The notes beneath the pieces are model-generated. The model had not been told where the DNA came from. It saw only the letters and a list, made by a program, of their open reading frames with translations, and ran no database searches. A DNA stretch of 64,000 bases from Neoconidiobolus thromboides FSU 785 (taxonomy: Eukaryota > Entomophthoromycota > Entomophthoromycetes > Entomophthorales > Neoconidiobolaceae): the NCBI GenBank assembly GCA_025603075.1, contig MU626285.1, forward strand, positions 62,001-126,000, in the 5' to 3' direction. The translations under genes were made by a program, and so were the position numbers. Shown here one piece after another: positions 1 to 9,793 of the stretch. Within the stretch, counting starts at the first letter, position 1, and the number at the start of each line of letters is the position of its first letter.

Positions 1-1474
1 GTAATATTTCTCAATAGAACTTAATAGTTAAATAATTGATCTGAAATAATTATAGTCTATTTTAGATATATTCTTAAGATTCTTTATTCTCAAAGTTTTA
101 TTACCAAAATAAAACTATAGATACACCAATGAAGAGGATCCATTAATTTGTTTTCAAATTTTCAAATTTTCAAGTTCTTATATTTCAAAAACATAACTAT
201 TACTCTGTTAAAATCCAAGTATGCTGTTTCTCACAAAATTTCTTCGACTGCTATTTGTTTGCTTGCTTTATCAAAATTTGCACTAAGTGCTTATTCTCAA
301 ATGGGGGATTTATATTTCATAATTGAACTTTAAAATTCATATTGTTATATTTAGGTGAATTATTCAGAAAAATGTTAAACTTTGTGAAAACCTTTCTTAC
401 TTTAGGTTTTTCCCAAGTAATCTCTATTTCTTGGGCAAAAAAATAAAAAGACTATTAACTGTAACACCAAATATTTTTTTATGTCTAAAGGCAAAATATT
501 TTTCGTGTAAAAAAATTTAACTGTAACAATTCTACACCTTTACTGGTGTGGGTTTTACCAAAGAGGAGCACTTTAGAGACAACTTAATATACTATAATAA
601 ATTTTGAAAGAATATCCATTAAGTTGAAGACTAACAAAGGGTCTATTTATTTGTAGAATAGAGCAGGAGAGAAAAAGAATAGAAATAAAGGACCGAGTTT
701 TATCGATTATTTTTAGAAAGATATCAAATCATAAATTGAATATGGGAGTGTTTTTGGCTTCATCGCTTTTTCCATCTTTTAAGCGCTATTTGAGTGGAAG
801 AATTGTTAGTAAGATTCTTAAACATAAAAATATATCCCTATATATTAAAAACTCAAATTAAAAAATTATTTAATATATTTATATCATTGAAACTTATAAA
901 AAGCAGAGACAGGTATTATCTATATACGAGGAAGTATAGAGGTTAATTTGACAAACGCAAAGCCTCTTTAAATTCAACTGCTAATAGCCGCAAATATATT
1001 TTTTCAGTAATAAGTTTTATATTTAAGAATTAATATCAAAATGAGAAGAACGGGAATGGTAGATATAAAGCGCTGATATTTAAGGTTCTATTTAATATAT
1101 GAAAAGCTGGTTTAAATATAAAGAATGACGGAAGATGAACTATTGAGTTAAATTTAAGCGTATTGTTATCAAACTTTATTTTATTTTTAGTTTTTAATTA
1201 ATTAATCTTTTAAAAATAAATTCAATATATTAAATCTTCTTTGTTGCTTTTTGTGTGGGTTTTGAGTGGCATTTTTCTAAAACCTAAAATGAATAAAAAA
1301 TAATTAAAAGCTGCAGTATTAATTAAACTAAGGGTTTACAATTCGATCAAAAAAAGTTAATAGTTACTTCTTTTATACATTAAAATTAGGTTTATTATTA
1401 ATTTTTTAATTAGAATATAAGAATTTATAACTCGTTTTAATAGCAATATTAAAACAACTTATAAAATGATATTT
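1..1474. other. Intergenic AT-rich DNA with one MITE
   Basis: No ORF here has codon structure or a start that I would accept as a gene. The only recognisable structure is the foldback element at 740-842, annotated separately. Confidence 0.6.
740..842 (+). repeat. ~105-bp foldback MITE, copy 1
   Basis: Starts ATATGGGAGTGT and ends ATATATCCCTATA, with the family core CTTTTTCCATCTTTTAAGC followed by GCTATTTGAGTGG. It belongs to a family with 15 copies in the window. Plus orientation is defined here as the strand reading GGCTTCAT near the left end. It has no coding capacity. The ends are inverted repeats, and the two halves pair imperfectly around a central AGCGCT, so the whole element can fold into a hairpin. 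Confidence 0.85.
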
Positions 1475-2119
1475 TTATAAATAGTTAAAACTTTGATGTT
1501 TGGGTAGCTGTTGGCATAAAGCCAAGAAATGGTTATTGGTAGCATTACGTCTACAACGTTTAGAAACTAAATGTCTTTTATAAATATCCGACCTATAGAA
1601 TGATTTATCACAGTCCTTGCAGTGATATGGCCTTAAATTAATATGTGTCAACACATGTCTTCTCATTGAATTTTTCCTTGAGAATTCCAACCCACACACT
1701 GGGCATTCGTGGCATCCTATCGATTTCATGCATCCTTCCTTTGTGCACCCAGTTTTCCCTCCGCATTCGCATTTATTAGTAGGACAGCGTTTGGCTTTCA
1801 ATGCCCTTGAGCTTGGAGTTTTATTAATTAAAGGTTCAATGGCATTAATATTGTTATTAATATCGGTAACATTGTTATTGTCTGAAATTTCTTTTGGGCT
1901 ACTTGGTAGAGATTCCCATTGGCTAAATTCAATACTTGTTGGTGATGAAAACGGAATTGGGTTTAAATATCTTAATACATCTCCAGTACTTGAATTATGA
2001 GGTATATTAGATGGTACAGTATAATTATTAGAATGCATTAAGTTGCTATTTACAAACAACGCATTTTGTTGATGATTGATTAAATTAGAGTTTATAGAGT
2101 AAAGATGATTGTAATCCAT
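1475..2119 (-). CDS. C2H2/C2HC zinc-finger protein, probable transcription factor
   Basis: A 214-residue single-exon ORF. The first 100 residues are Asn/Ser-rich and low in complexity. A basic stretch (ALKAKRCPTNKCECGGKTGC, about 107-126) leads into a Cys-rich segment. Next come two tandem fingers: a canonical C2H2 finger (CPVCGLEFSRKNSMRRHVLTH) and a second that keeps C-x2-C and the first His but ends in Cys (CKDCDKSFYRSDIYKRH...C), a C2HC variant. The linker THINLRPYHC resembles the usual finger linker. By family knowledge, two tandem fingers like these bind DNA, so a nuclear regulatory role is likely. No targets can be inferred. The extra Cys cluster just ahead of finger 1 may be another zinc site. 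It stands alone, with more than 3 kb of empty DNA upstream. Confidence 0.8.
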   Translation of the reverse strand: MDYNHLYSINSNLINHQQNALFVNSNLMHSNNYTVPSNIPHNSSTGDVLRYLNPIPFSSPTSIEFSQWESLPSSPKEISDNNNVTDINNNINAIEPLINKTPSSRALKAKRCPTNKCECGGKTGCTKEGCMKSIGCHECPVCGLEFSRKNSMRRHVLTHINLRPYHCKDCDKSFYRSDIYKRHLVSKRCRRNATNNHFLALCQQLPKHQSFNYL

Positions 2120-5100
2120 TATTATTATTAATTAGCAAGGTAAAGAAACTGAAAAAAGTTATTGAATAAAATAATGCTATTAGGATAAAATTATTATAAT
2201 ATTTTTATGTTTTTTAATTTCTTTTTTACCCATATTTATACTATTCACTTTCACTTCTATTTTCTAATTTAATGCTTCTGTCTGTCGCTATATTCTTTTT
2301 TTCTACATTAAATAATGTGCTTTAACTTACCAAGTTTTAAAGGGATCCGAATCAATTAAAAACCCACATTTAATTTATATTCAACGTTAGTAAGACAAAA
2401 TATAGGAATAAATACTCTGAAGTGACCTCATTCTATCAAATATAATAGTAAGATTACAAATTGTCGGATTTTATTATGTCAAACAAACTACACTGTTTAT
2501 TTTCATAGTAATTTATAACAAATTTTTTCTCTTTTTTTATAAATTATGATTTAAACACCTCCTTCTATAATTTTCTAGTATTTTCAACAGTTAAAGCTTT
2601 AAGAATAAATTATAACTCTTGTGCTACTATATGGATAGTAATCCTTTTGAACCTTATCTATCTCATCTTGTTTTATGAATATTAATTTAATGTTAATTTA
2701 ATATAAGTATTTGTAGCTAAAATAGTTATAGAGCAATCTTCTGATTTAAATAATGCTTAAGATGACTATTGATATTTTTAGCCAATTAAAGTCACTTTTT
2801 TATCACTTACTTTATACAAAATAGTAAAAATAATTTAAACTACAAAATTATTTTAAATATTTAAAATTTTATACCTAATTATAAATAAGTAGAATTTAAT
2901 TAATTCAAAATTATAATACAAAAACTATTATACTATCTATATTTATAATAATTCTCATAATAAGCAGATAGCATTAACTCATAGACTGATATTAGTACGA
3001 AGAAGTGAAGAGGGGATGGGATCTGATTATAGATTAGCATTAATCCAATACCATAATAAATTTGTAGTTTAAAAATAGATTCGCAAATAAATTTCTATAT
3101 TCCTAAAAAATGAAATCTAATGAACAACTTTATCTCACCTTATAATACTGCTATGATTTTTTTTAAACTTATTATTGAAAAGAGAAACAATTCTTTAACA
3201 GGATGTATTTATTTTTTAAACTATAGTAATGATCTTTTTTTTAAAAAATGGGGTTCAGTTATAACAACTTGTTATTGAGTTAAGAATAACTCACAATTTA
3301 CCTTAATTTTATAAAACTATGGATATTTGTTCTATATAGTTTCATCCCATATTTATATCTAAAGTCGGTCTATTTATTAAGGTAAACATTTATCATAATA
3401 TACCATTATTATGAATTGTATATATGTTAACCTAATTGTTATAATATCTGTTTCTCATCGCTTACAGAATCATTTTGTCAAATTAATTGTACACAGCATT
3501 TATGAAAATGAACCGAATAAATACAAGTTTTGAAAACCTTTGATTTTACTTTGCGTTATCACATTTCTTCAATATAGAAAACAAGTGGTTTTATTATCTA
3601 TTTTTTATATGCAATTTTAATAATAATTATTTTATAATATTTATAATGTCATTATTTTGGTAATTATTTAAATGTTTTAAATCCACTAACATTTGTATTA
3701 AGGTTTTTGCTGCTTTAACTTACCTCAAAGATGCAGCTTTTGTTGAGTTGGTCTATAAAATAGCTTATGGAAATTAATATTTATAGTTTAAAAAAAATTG
3801 AACCTGTTTTTTGAAGCTAAATAAGTCTATCTTAAACAAAAATAGTATTACTATAATTTGCTCCCCTCTTTCTCTATTGCGCACTTTGAGAAAAAAATTT
3901 AATCTTTTAGCTTAATGGGTATTTGGAAAAAAATGTTAATCTCAAAACCTATTTATTGGGATTTATGTTTAAACCTTTTGTTAAATTTCCCCTAAATAAT
4001 AAGTTTGTCTATACCTAAATATGTTTTATAATTTTTGTTGGTACAAACCTACGCCCTCACAAACTTATATTTGCACAACTATTAACCTTTCTGCCTATAA
4101 AGTCCTAAAGAAATTAGCTTATATAATCTGTACACAGTATGATCTAGCTTAAACATTATAATTATTATAAAAAAGTAACCATCCGTCTATTCTTGTTTCA
4201 TTGTTTAATAAATGAATAGAATAACAAAGATGCCTAAATCTTTAGGTATTGATTTTAGTTAAAATATCAACTTTTGTGTTACTTATTGCAATCTAGATTT
4301 AAAAAGTGTTTAAACCAGTACTAGAAATACTTTTATGTCCAAAATTTTGATCGCTATTCATTTATGAAAAATTTCTAAAACTCTTAATATCAGACTTTAA
4401 ATAGTTGAAAGAATTAAAATTAAATCATTAAATAATATATTATTTAATTATGTTTGCTACAAATACATGTGAAATTGAATATTGTAAACTATACACATCT
4501 TTTTTTATATTTGACAAAATCCTAAATAGTTTTATTACTCAAAGTAAAAGTATATATTTTTAAAATAAATCAAATATTTGTTATATTCTATCTATCTATA
4601 TTTATTTATTATGTAATTTATTAATAAATGGATTGGACTTCTAAACGATGTTTGATTATTTAGATTTAAACTTAAAGTTCACTACCATAGTTTTAACTAC
4701 TTAAAACTATTATTATTTGATTACCATCTATTCTCAAAATTAATATCTAGTTACCTGTAACTACCGATATGTCTATATAAATTCATGTTTAAAGTTTTGT
4801 TATTTTTAAAAAAAAAAGAAGTGATTAGGTATGTTTAATTCCCAACATAGTGATTTGAATATTACCTTTTAAATATATTTTAATGCTTTTTGTTGTAAAT
4901 AGTTATAATAATATAGTAAAATTATTATTAAATCAGCGTGCTTCATGTTTTAGGGTATTTTAATATCACGAATATATTACAATATATGAAAAAAACTTGT
5001 TGCTTATAAGATTTTTTTATATATAAATTTAAAAGATAATAAAATTACAAAAGTAATAAATATTCCATTCATTATAATATTAATAATATGGAAATTAATT

Positions 5101-5379
5101 AAAAATTATAATAATAGATAATAATTTATTAATTCATTCATTAATTATAAGCGTACTTAAAAAGTCGTCGACCATAAGTTAGACTTGTTTATCAAATAAA
5201 CATTACTTTAGTATTAAATTAGATTTTTTCAATAAAAATAAGAGGTTTCTCAAGCTATTAAAGTCCTATGAATCAAATTAATAATATAGGGTACCAATTA
5301 ATAAAAAATAATCAAGGTAACTTTTAATATCAACATAAAAGCAACCCCAAAAATTTTAGACTTCAACAAAAAAGAAAGC
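2120..5379. other. Gene-free AT-rich stretch
   Basis: More than 3 kb in which I see no supported ORF, RNA gene or element of the ~105-bp family. The first few hundred bases contain the zinc-finger gene promoter and the last hundred the leader of the small secreted protein gene, but no specific site can be defended. Confidence 0.5.
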
Positions 5380-5733
5380 ATGAATTATAAATTATTAGTA
5401 CTAACCACCATCTTCCTATTTCTAAAGCCCAGTTCTTCCTTGAGCATTCAACGTCGCCAAAACGTCAATAAAGTGACTAACCAGGATGGTAGTGTCACCA
5501 CAACCACTACTGATGCGGATGGAGGAGAAAGATGGATTACAGAAAGTCCAACTCGTTTGGGATCTGTATCTAGAAGTGGACCCATTCCATTACCCGGGGT
5601 ACGACAATTAGCTAACCTATTTGGGGTATCAAACCAACGCTTTGATCAATTGATCAACCAGGCTGCTCAACCCATTATGGAAGCAAGTGATAGGGATTTG
5701 AATAATAGAATCCAGGCAGCATTGGCTAATTAA
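5380..5733 (+). CDS. Small secreted protein, 117 aa, unknown function
   Basis: A single-exon ORF. Residues 1-20 form a clean signal peptide (MNYKLLVLTTIFLFLKPSSS), and the mature chain begins soon after, near a dibasic site (IQRRQN) that could be a Kex2-type processing site. The middle is rich in Thr/Asp/Gly (VTTTTTDADGG). The C-terminal third (GVRQLANLFGVSNQRFDQLINQ) is predicted by eye to be helical. There are no cysteines, so it is not a disulfide-knotted effector type. Codon use is visibly richer in C/G than the surrounding DNA, which supports a real gene. I recognise no family. It is likely secreted to the wall or medium. Confidence 0.7.
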   Translation: MNYKLLVLTTIFLFLKPSSSLSIQRRQNVNKVTNQDGSVTTTTTDADGGERWITESPTRLGSVSRSGPIPLPGVRQLANLFGVSNQRFDQLINQAAQPIMEASDRDLNNRIQAALAN

Positions 5734-6060
5734 TGGTGAAGTTGAATTTTACCACTTTTTTTATTAAATAAAGCAGAGCTAACCAATTATGAATTGTTTA
5801 TGTAGTTTGAGTTGAAGTGATTTACTAATTTTATTAATTTGATAATTAAATTTTAGTTTATTCTTTTCCGAGATTTTATGATTTATAAAAGTAAAATGAA
5901 AAACTGGTTTTATTTTTTAAAATTTCGAAAATTTAGTTAATAAATTTAAAACTCAAGGTAAGTGTTTAGTCCTAGTAGAAGGATAATAGATATAGAATTA
6001 TAGAAAGAGCAATAGAATAGCAGAGGGGCAAAATTGTAGAACAACAGTATAATTCTCCAA

Positions 6061-7395
6061 ATGTTTAATAACTTACCTGTATCCATTATTGAAGAGATAT
6101 TAACAAATTTTAATAAACATGAAAGGGATATATTAAAGAAGTTAAATAAGACCATCCATTTACTATGCGAACGTTTAAATGATCAAAGCACTATCCATAA
6201 TGAGCTTAATTATGTTAACAATCTAAAGCATATTCGATATTTATATATGAATAATAGTAGTAACTTAGATTATATTGATTTTGATCAAATTGATAATTTA
6301 CGTTGCCTGGAATATGATCATAATAGCTATAGTCTAGGATATAATAATAATAATAGAGATACCAATAGCGATAGTGAAAATAATGTAAACAATATAATCA
6401 AACTAATTGGGGTTAACAAGCTAAAGTCATTATCATTATTAAATATAAACAATAAAAAATCTATAAACAAAGTATTATCGAATATCATAAACATACGACA
6501 CTTAAAGATAGTTCAAAACAATAGCATAGAATTGACCAATTTCGAAACACAATTAAAGTATTTGGTCAAATTGGAATTAAATATTAAATTCACTTTTCCT
6601 ATATTAAAGTTATTATTTAATCTTCGATTCGAGTATTTAAATAAATTAAGTTTAGTATTTCAATCCCAACCTTTAATAGATTTAGTTGACTTGAACCCCT
6701 TCTTTAATTTGAAACTAGACCCTTTGTTGCTGCCAAAGTTAGAAGACTTAAGCTTAATCTCCGAACAATTGAATCAAGATTATTATGCTTATTTCAATAG
6801 TTATGTTAATAACAGTATCGAGTATAACACTATGAACAATGACAGTAGTTTGTTTTCGAAACTGAATATCACCTTGCCTATTAAGTCGCCATTTATCAAC
6901 TTAAAAAAAGTAAAGATAGAGCCATTGAACAGCAACAACTTCGTAGAATTAAAATATTATTTCCCAAAATGTGAGAGGATTGAGTTGTTACCATATGAAC
7001 ACAATGTAGTCAAACAGACCAATTTGTTAGAAAATATTAATCAATTTCAATATTTGAAGTATCTAAAGTTATATACCAAAAACAACGAATTTAGTGATGT
7101 TTTATTTCAAAATAGTCAATTGAAATTATCATCCTTGACCCAACTTGATGTAATTGGTTTTGATTTAATACAAGAGCATTTCTTTGACTTTTTATTCACT
7201 CATTCTCACGTTAGTCTACCAAAATTAAAGGTTTTAAACCTGTCTTTCGTTAGTTTCGATTTCAATAATACTATCGTTAAGTCCATTAATCTCCATACTT
7301 CTCTTAGACACTGTCATTGTTATGAATTTACCAATAAGGATATCATCCCTTATCTTTATCTGTTATTTCCAAAAGCTCGTTTTTTAATAGAATAA
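6061..7395 (+). CDS. F-box-like protein with leucine-rich C-terminal region
   Basis: A 444-residue single-exon ORF. The N-terminus (LPVSIIEEILTNFNKHER, about 5-22, followed by a Leu-rich helix to about residue 40) has the shape of an F-box, the Skp1-binding helical motif of SCF ubiquitin ligases. The rest is Leu/Asn-rich with irregular repeats of the form LKxLxLxxxN (for example KLKSLSLLNINN, RHLKIVQNN, YLKYLKLY, LPKLKVLNLSFVSF), consistent with degenerate leucine-rich repeats that would recognise a substrate. Asn runs (NNNNRDTNSDSENN) are low-complexity insertions. By family knowledge it would be a substrate receptor of an SCF ligase; the substrate is unknown. The F-box match is by eye only. 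Confidence 0.65.
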   Translation: MFNNLPVSIIEEILTNFNKHERDILKKLNKTIHLLCERLNDQSTIHNELNYVNNLKHIRYLYMNNSSNLDYIDFDQIDNLRCLEYDHNSYSLGYNNNNRDTNSDSENNVNNIIKLIGVNKLKSLSLLNINNKKSINKVLSNIINIRHLKIVQNNSIELTNFETQLKYLVKLELNIKFTFPILKLLFNLRFEYLNKLSLVFQSQPLIDLVDLNPFFNLKLDPLLLPKLEDLSLISEQLNQDYYAYFNSYVNNSIEYNTMNNDSSLFSKLNITLPIKSPFINLKKVKIEPLNSNNFVELKYYFPKCERIELLPYEHNVVKQTNLLENINQFQYLKYLKLYTKNNEFSDVLFQNSQLKLSSLTQLDVIGFDLIQEHFFDFLFTHSHVSLPKLKVLNLSFVSFDFNNTIVKSINLHTSLRHCHCYEFTNKDIIPYLYLLFPKARFLIE

Positions 7396-7789
7396 ATATT
7401 ATAATTTTACTCCTGTTTTATTTTTATTTTTTTATAAATTGCGAATTATAAGAGAATCGGAGGCATTAATTATTAACAATAATAAACAATGTACTATGGA
7501 TCTCTACCTTTTCTTTAAGGAAAAATTAGGGGAGAAAATTTTAAACACCAAATAAAACATTCAATGAGATAAAATTAGTTTAATATTGAGCTCATCTATT
7601 TTAAAAAATAGAAAGCTATTAAACCCAAAGTTGACTAATAAATCCTATAAAAAAGAAATAAAATTAAAAATAAGCTAATAAATATATAATATTAATTGAC
7701 TTATGGGATCTTTTAAAAATAGCAGAAAAACTATTATTCTTATTGGTAGAAAGTAATTTAATGAAGAATACAGGAAAAACAGATTAATT

Positions 7790-8027
7790 TTGTAATTCAA
7801 CAAATTGAATTCTTTAAAAGTTAGCTTAAATTAATTTTTTGATTGGAATTAATTTATAGTTTAGCTTTCACCATATGGAAATGTATTTTTTTGTTTAAGA
7901 ACTTTACTAACAAACTTTCCACTCAAATAATGCTTAAAAATGGAAAAAGTAGTGGAACCGAAAAACATTCTCATATTTTAAAATTAATTTAAGTTAATTT
8001 TAAGGAATTCAATTTGTTGAATCACAA
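7790..8027. repeat. Second foldback element with ~49-bp inverted arms, carrying a nested MITE
   Basis: The left arm at 7790-7838 and the right arm at about 7980-8027 are inverted copies of each other (left outer end TTGTAATTCAACAAATTG, right arm in reverse complement TTGTGATTCAACAAATTG). They show about four differences and one indel over 49 bases. The interval between the arms holds about 35 bases of its own sequence plus a complete ~105-bp MITE at 7873-7976. Without the insertion the element would be about 134 bases. No other copy of these arms was found in the window. Confidence 0.75.
7873..7976 (-). repeat. ~105-bp foldback MITE, copy 2 (nested)
   Basis: Ends ATATGGAAATGT and ACATTCTCATAT with the family core in reverse orientation (TTCCACTCAAATAATGC). 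It is inserted inside the foldback element at 7790-8027, so it is the younger insertion. Confidence 0.85.
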
Positions 8028-8062
8028 AAAGTCAATCGATTGTTTTTGCTGTAGCCAAAATG

Positions 8063-8152
8063 AGCATGTCTCTTTGTTAAAGAATTTCATCAAGTTTGTA
8101 CTTTAATGTTAAAAGTGGAAAAATAAATGAAGCCAAAAAAACGTCCTAAATG
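8063..8152 (-). repeat. ~105-bp foldback MITE, copy 3 (degenerate)
   Basis: The segments TTTGTTAAAGAATTTCATC, AAAAGTGGAAAAATAAATG and AAGCCAAAAAAACGTCC follow the reverse-orientation consensus in order, but the terminal ATATGGGG blocks have decayed and the middle is altered. Confidence 0.6.
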
Positions 8153-8710
8153 TTTTTTACTTCTGAATTTTACGCTTTATAAAATATGAGAAATAATGGC
8201 AAGAAATGGCATTCCTTGTTTTTTTCGGCTTTTTGCAAAAGAAATATGTTGCGGTAACTTCAGGTGGTAACAAAGAATAAGAAAGAAACAAAAGGCATTA
8301 CAATCATTTAAATTAAATGAGTGGATAAATGAGCTAATTATAGTTTGATTCTTGAATTAGTAACTGGGCTATAATTTTTCAATTAATAATATTATATTAA
8401 ATTCATATTTCAGTATTAGAAAATATTGGAAGATATTTATAATAAATAAGGCATCAATATGGATTTTTTTATTTGTTCCAAATATAAACAACAAAAGGCA
8501 TATCAAATAGGTACTGATATATTAGATTCGTATTACAATTAAATTATAGTTACCATCTAGCTAGATAACGATTATCTAAACATCTAATCAATTAATTGAA
8601 ATGAATAATAATTAATTAAAGTGGTAAATTTCAAAAACGAAATCCAATCAAAACACATTAAAAATGTCCTTTATTACTTGATACAAAAATAAAATCAATA
8701 ATGACATAAA

Positions 8711-8722
8711 GTATATATAAAA
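8711..8722 (+). promoter_or_regulatory. Probable TATA box of the Reeler-protein gene
   Basis: GTATATATAAAAG lies about 90-100 bases upstream of the ATG at 8811 and is more TATA-like than the surrounding AT-rich DNA. In DNA this AT-rich the call is tentative. Confidence 0.35.
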
Positions 8723-8810
8723 GAAACATTACTCATTTTTTAACTTTACCTTTATTAAATTTAAAAAGTTTTGGCAGTGCCTTTATTTTCTAGCCTATAT
8801 ATTTGTTATA

Positions 8811-9512
8811 ATGTTTAAAATTTTATTCCCCTTAGCCATTCTTTCATCTAGCTTAGCCTTATCGACTGGGGCTAAGATGTGCTCAATTTCATCCCAGAAA
8901 ATAGCTGATGCTATGGGTGCTACAGATTCAGATTTAGGGTATGCCATTACAATCGACAAATCTATGGAATTGAATTCAGAAACTTCTCTTAAATTGAGTC
9001 TTTCTGGAAAAGATAAATACAAAGGTATTTTAATGTATGTAACAGATGGAGGTGAAGAGGAGCGTTATGGGAAGTTTAATACCCCAAGTGGATTTAAGGA
9101 ATGCTCTTCCAATTGTAAAGGAAAAGCTAGTGAGGGTTCAATGCTCACTCACAATTCTAAGGACTACAAAGATCCTAATATTACCTTTGAATGGACCGCT
9201 CCTAAACTTAGCGAATGTAAAAAGTTGAAGTTACGTGTTGCTATTGTCAAAGAAATGGAGTCATTCCAAGTTTTAAAGGATATTGATATCCCTTGTAGTA
9301 CAGCTAAACCTCCTACTTCTGCTACTTCCACTCAATCTGAGTCATTATCTACTCCAGTTAATACCACCACTCCTACTGAACAACCACAATCTTCTGTGTC
9401 ATCTTCAGCTACAATTATTACTGATCCATCTACTACATTCTCTTCTGTTGAAAGTACTGCTACTTCTCCTGCCACTACCTCAACTAAACCCAAATGCAAA
9501 AAGAGATATTAG
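8811..9512 (+). CDS. Secreted Reeler-domain protein with Ser/Thr-rich tail
   Basis: A 233-residue single-exon ORF. Residues 1-21 are a signal peptide (MFKILFPLAILSSSLALSTG). Residues about 22-165 match the Reeler (reelin N-terminal) domain pattern: a Gly-x-Tyr early strand (DLGYAIT), the YKGILMYV strand, the GKF turn, a Cys-containing segment (ECSSNCKG), then MLTHNSKDYK and ITFEWTAP, the typical TxTHxS and FxWxAP blocks. The final ~70 residues are Ser/Thr/Pro-rich and end in a basic KCKKRY, so the tail is probably O-glycosylated and extends through the wall. I see no clear GPI signal. Reeler domains are known in secreted animal defence proteins and in some early-diverging fungi; the ligand is unknown. 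It is convergent with the multicopper oxidase downstream, 281 bases away. Confidence 0.75.
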   Translation: MFKILFPLAILSSSLALSTGAKMCSISSQKIADAMGATDSDLGYAITIDKSMELNSETSLKLSLSGKDKYKGILMYVTDGGEEERYGKFNTPSGFKECSSNCKGKASEGSMLTHNSKDYKDPNITFEWTAPKLSECKKLKLRVAIVKEMESFQVLKDIDIPCSTAKPPTSATSTQSESLSTPVNTTTPTEQPQSSVSSSATIITDPSTTFSSVESTATSPATTSTKPKCKKRY

Positions 9513-9793
9513 TTCCTTTAAATTTAGTTTAAAACCAAATAATATATAGCAAATAAATTTTTTATTTTTTATTCATTTGTTATTATCTTATTTGAACCAA
9601 ATAAATAAATAGTACAAACACTAAAGAATCTTATGTTAAATGTGTAATCTTTAATTAAATTAAATTACTTTAGCCATTATCATGATATTGTGTTTATTAT
9701 ATCAGTCAATTTTATGTAAATATTAAAATAACTAGATACTAAAGACGTATATTAAATTACAAATTGTAGCAAACTTAATTTAAAATGATTCAT

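Noticed and set aside
148-333. 61-residue ORF
   Set aside because: It opens at a TTG, has no domain and no codon bias distinct from the background; likely chance.
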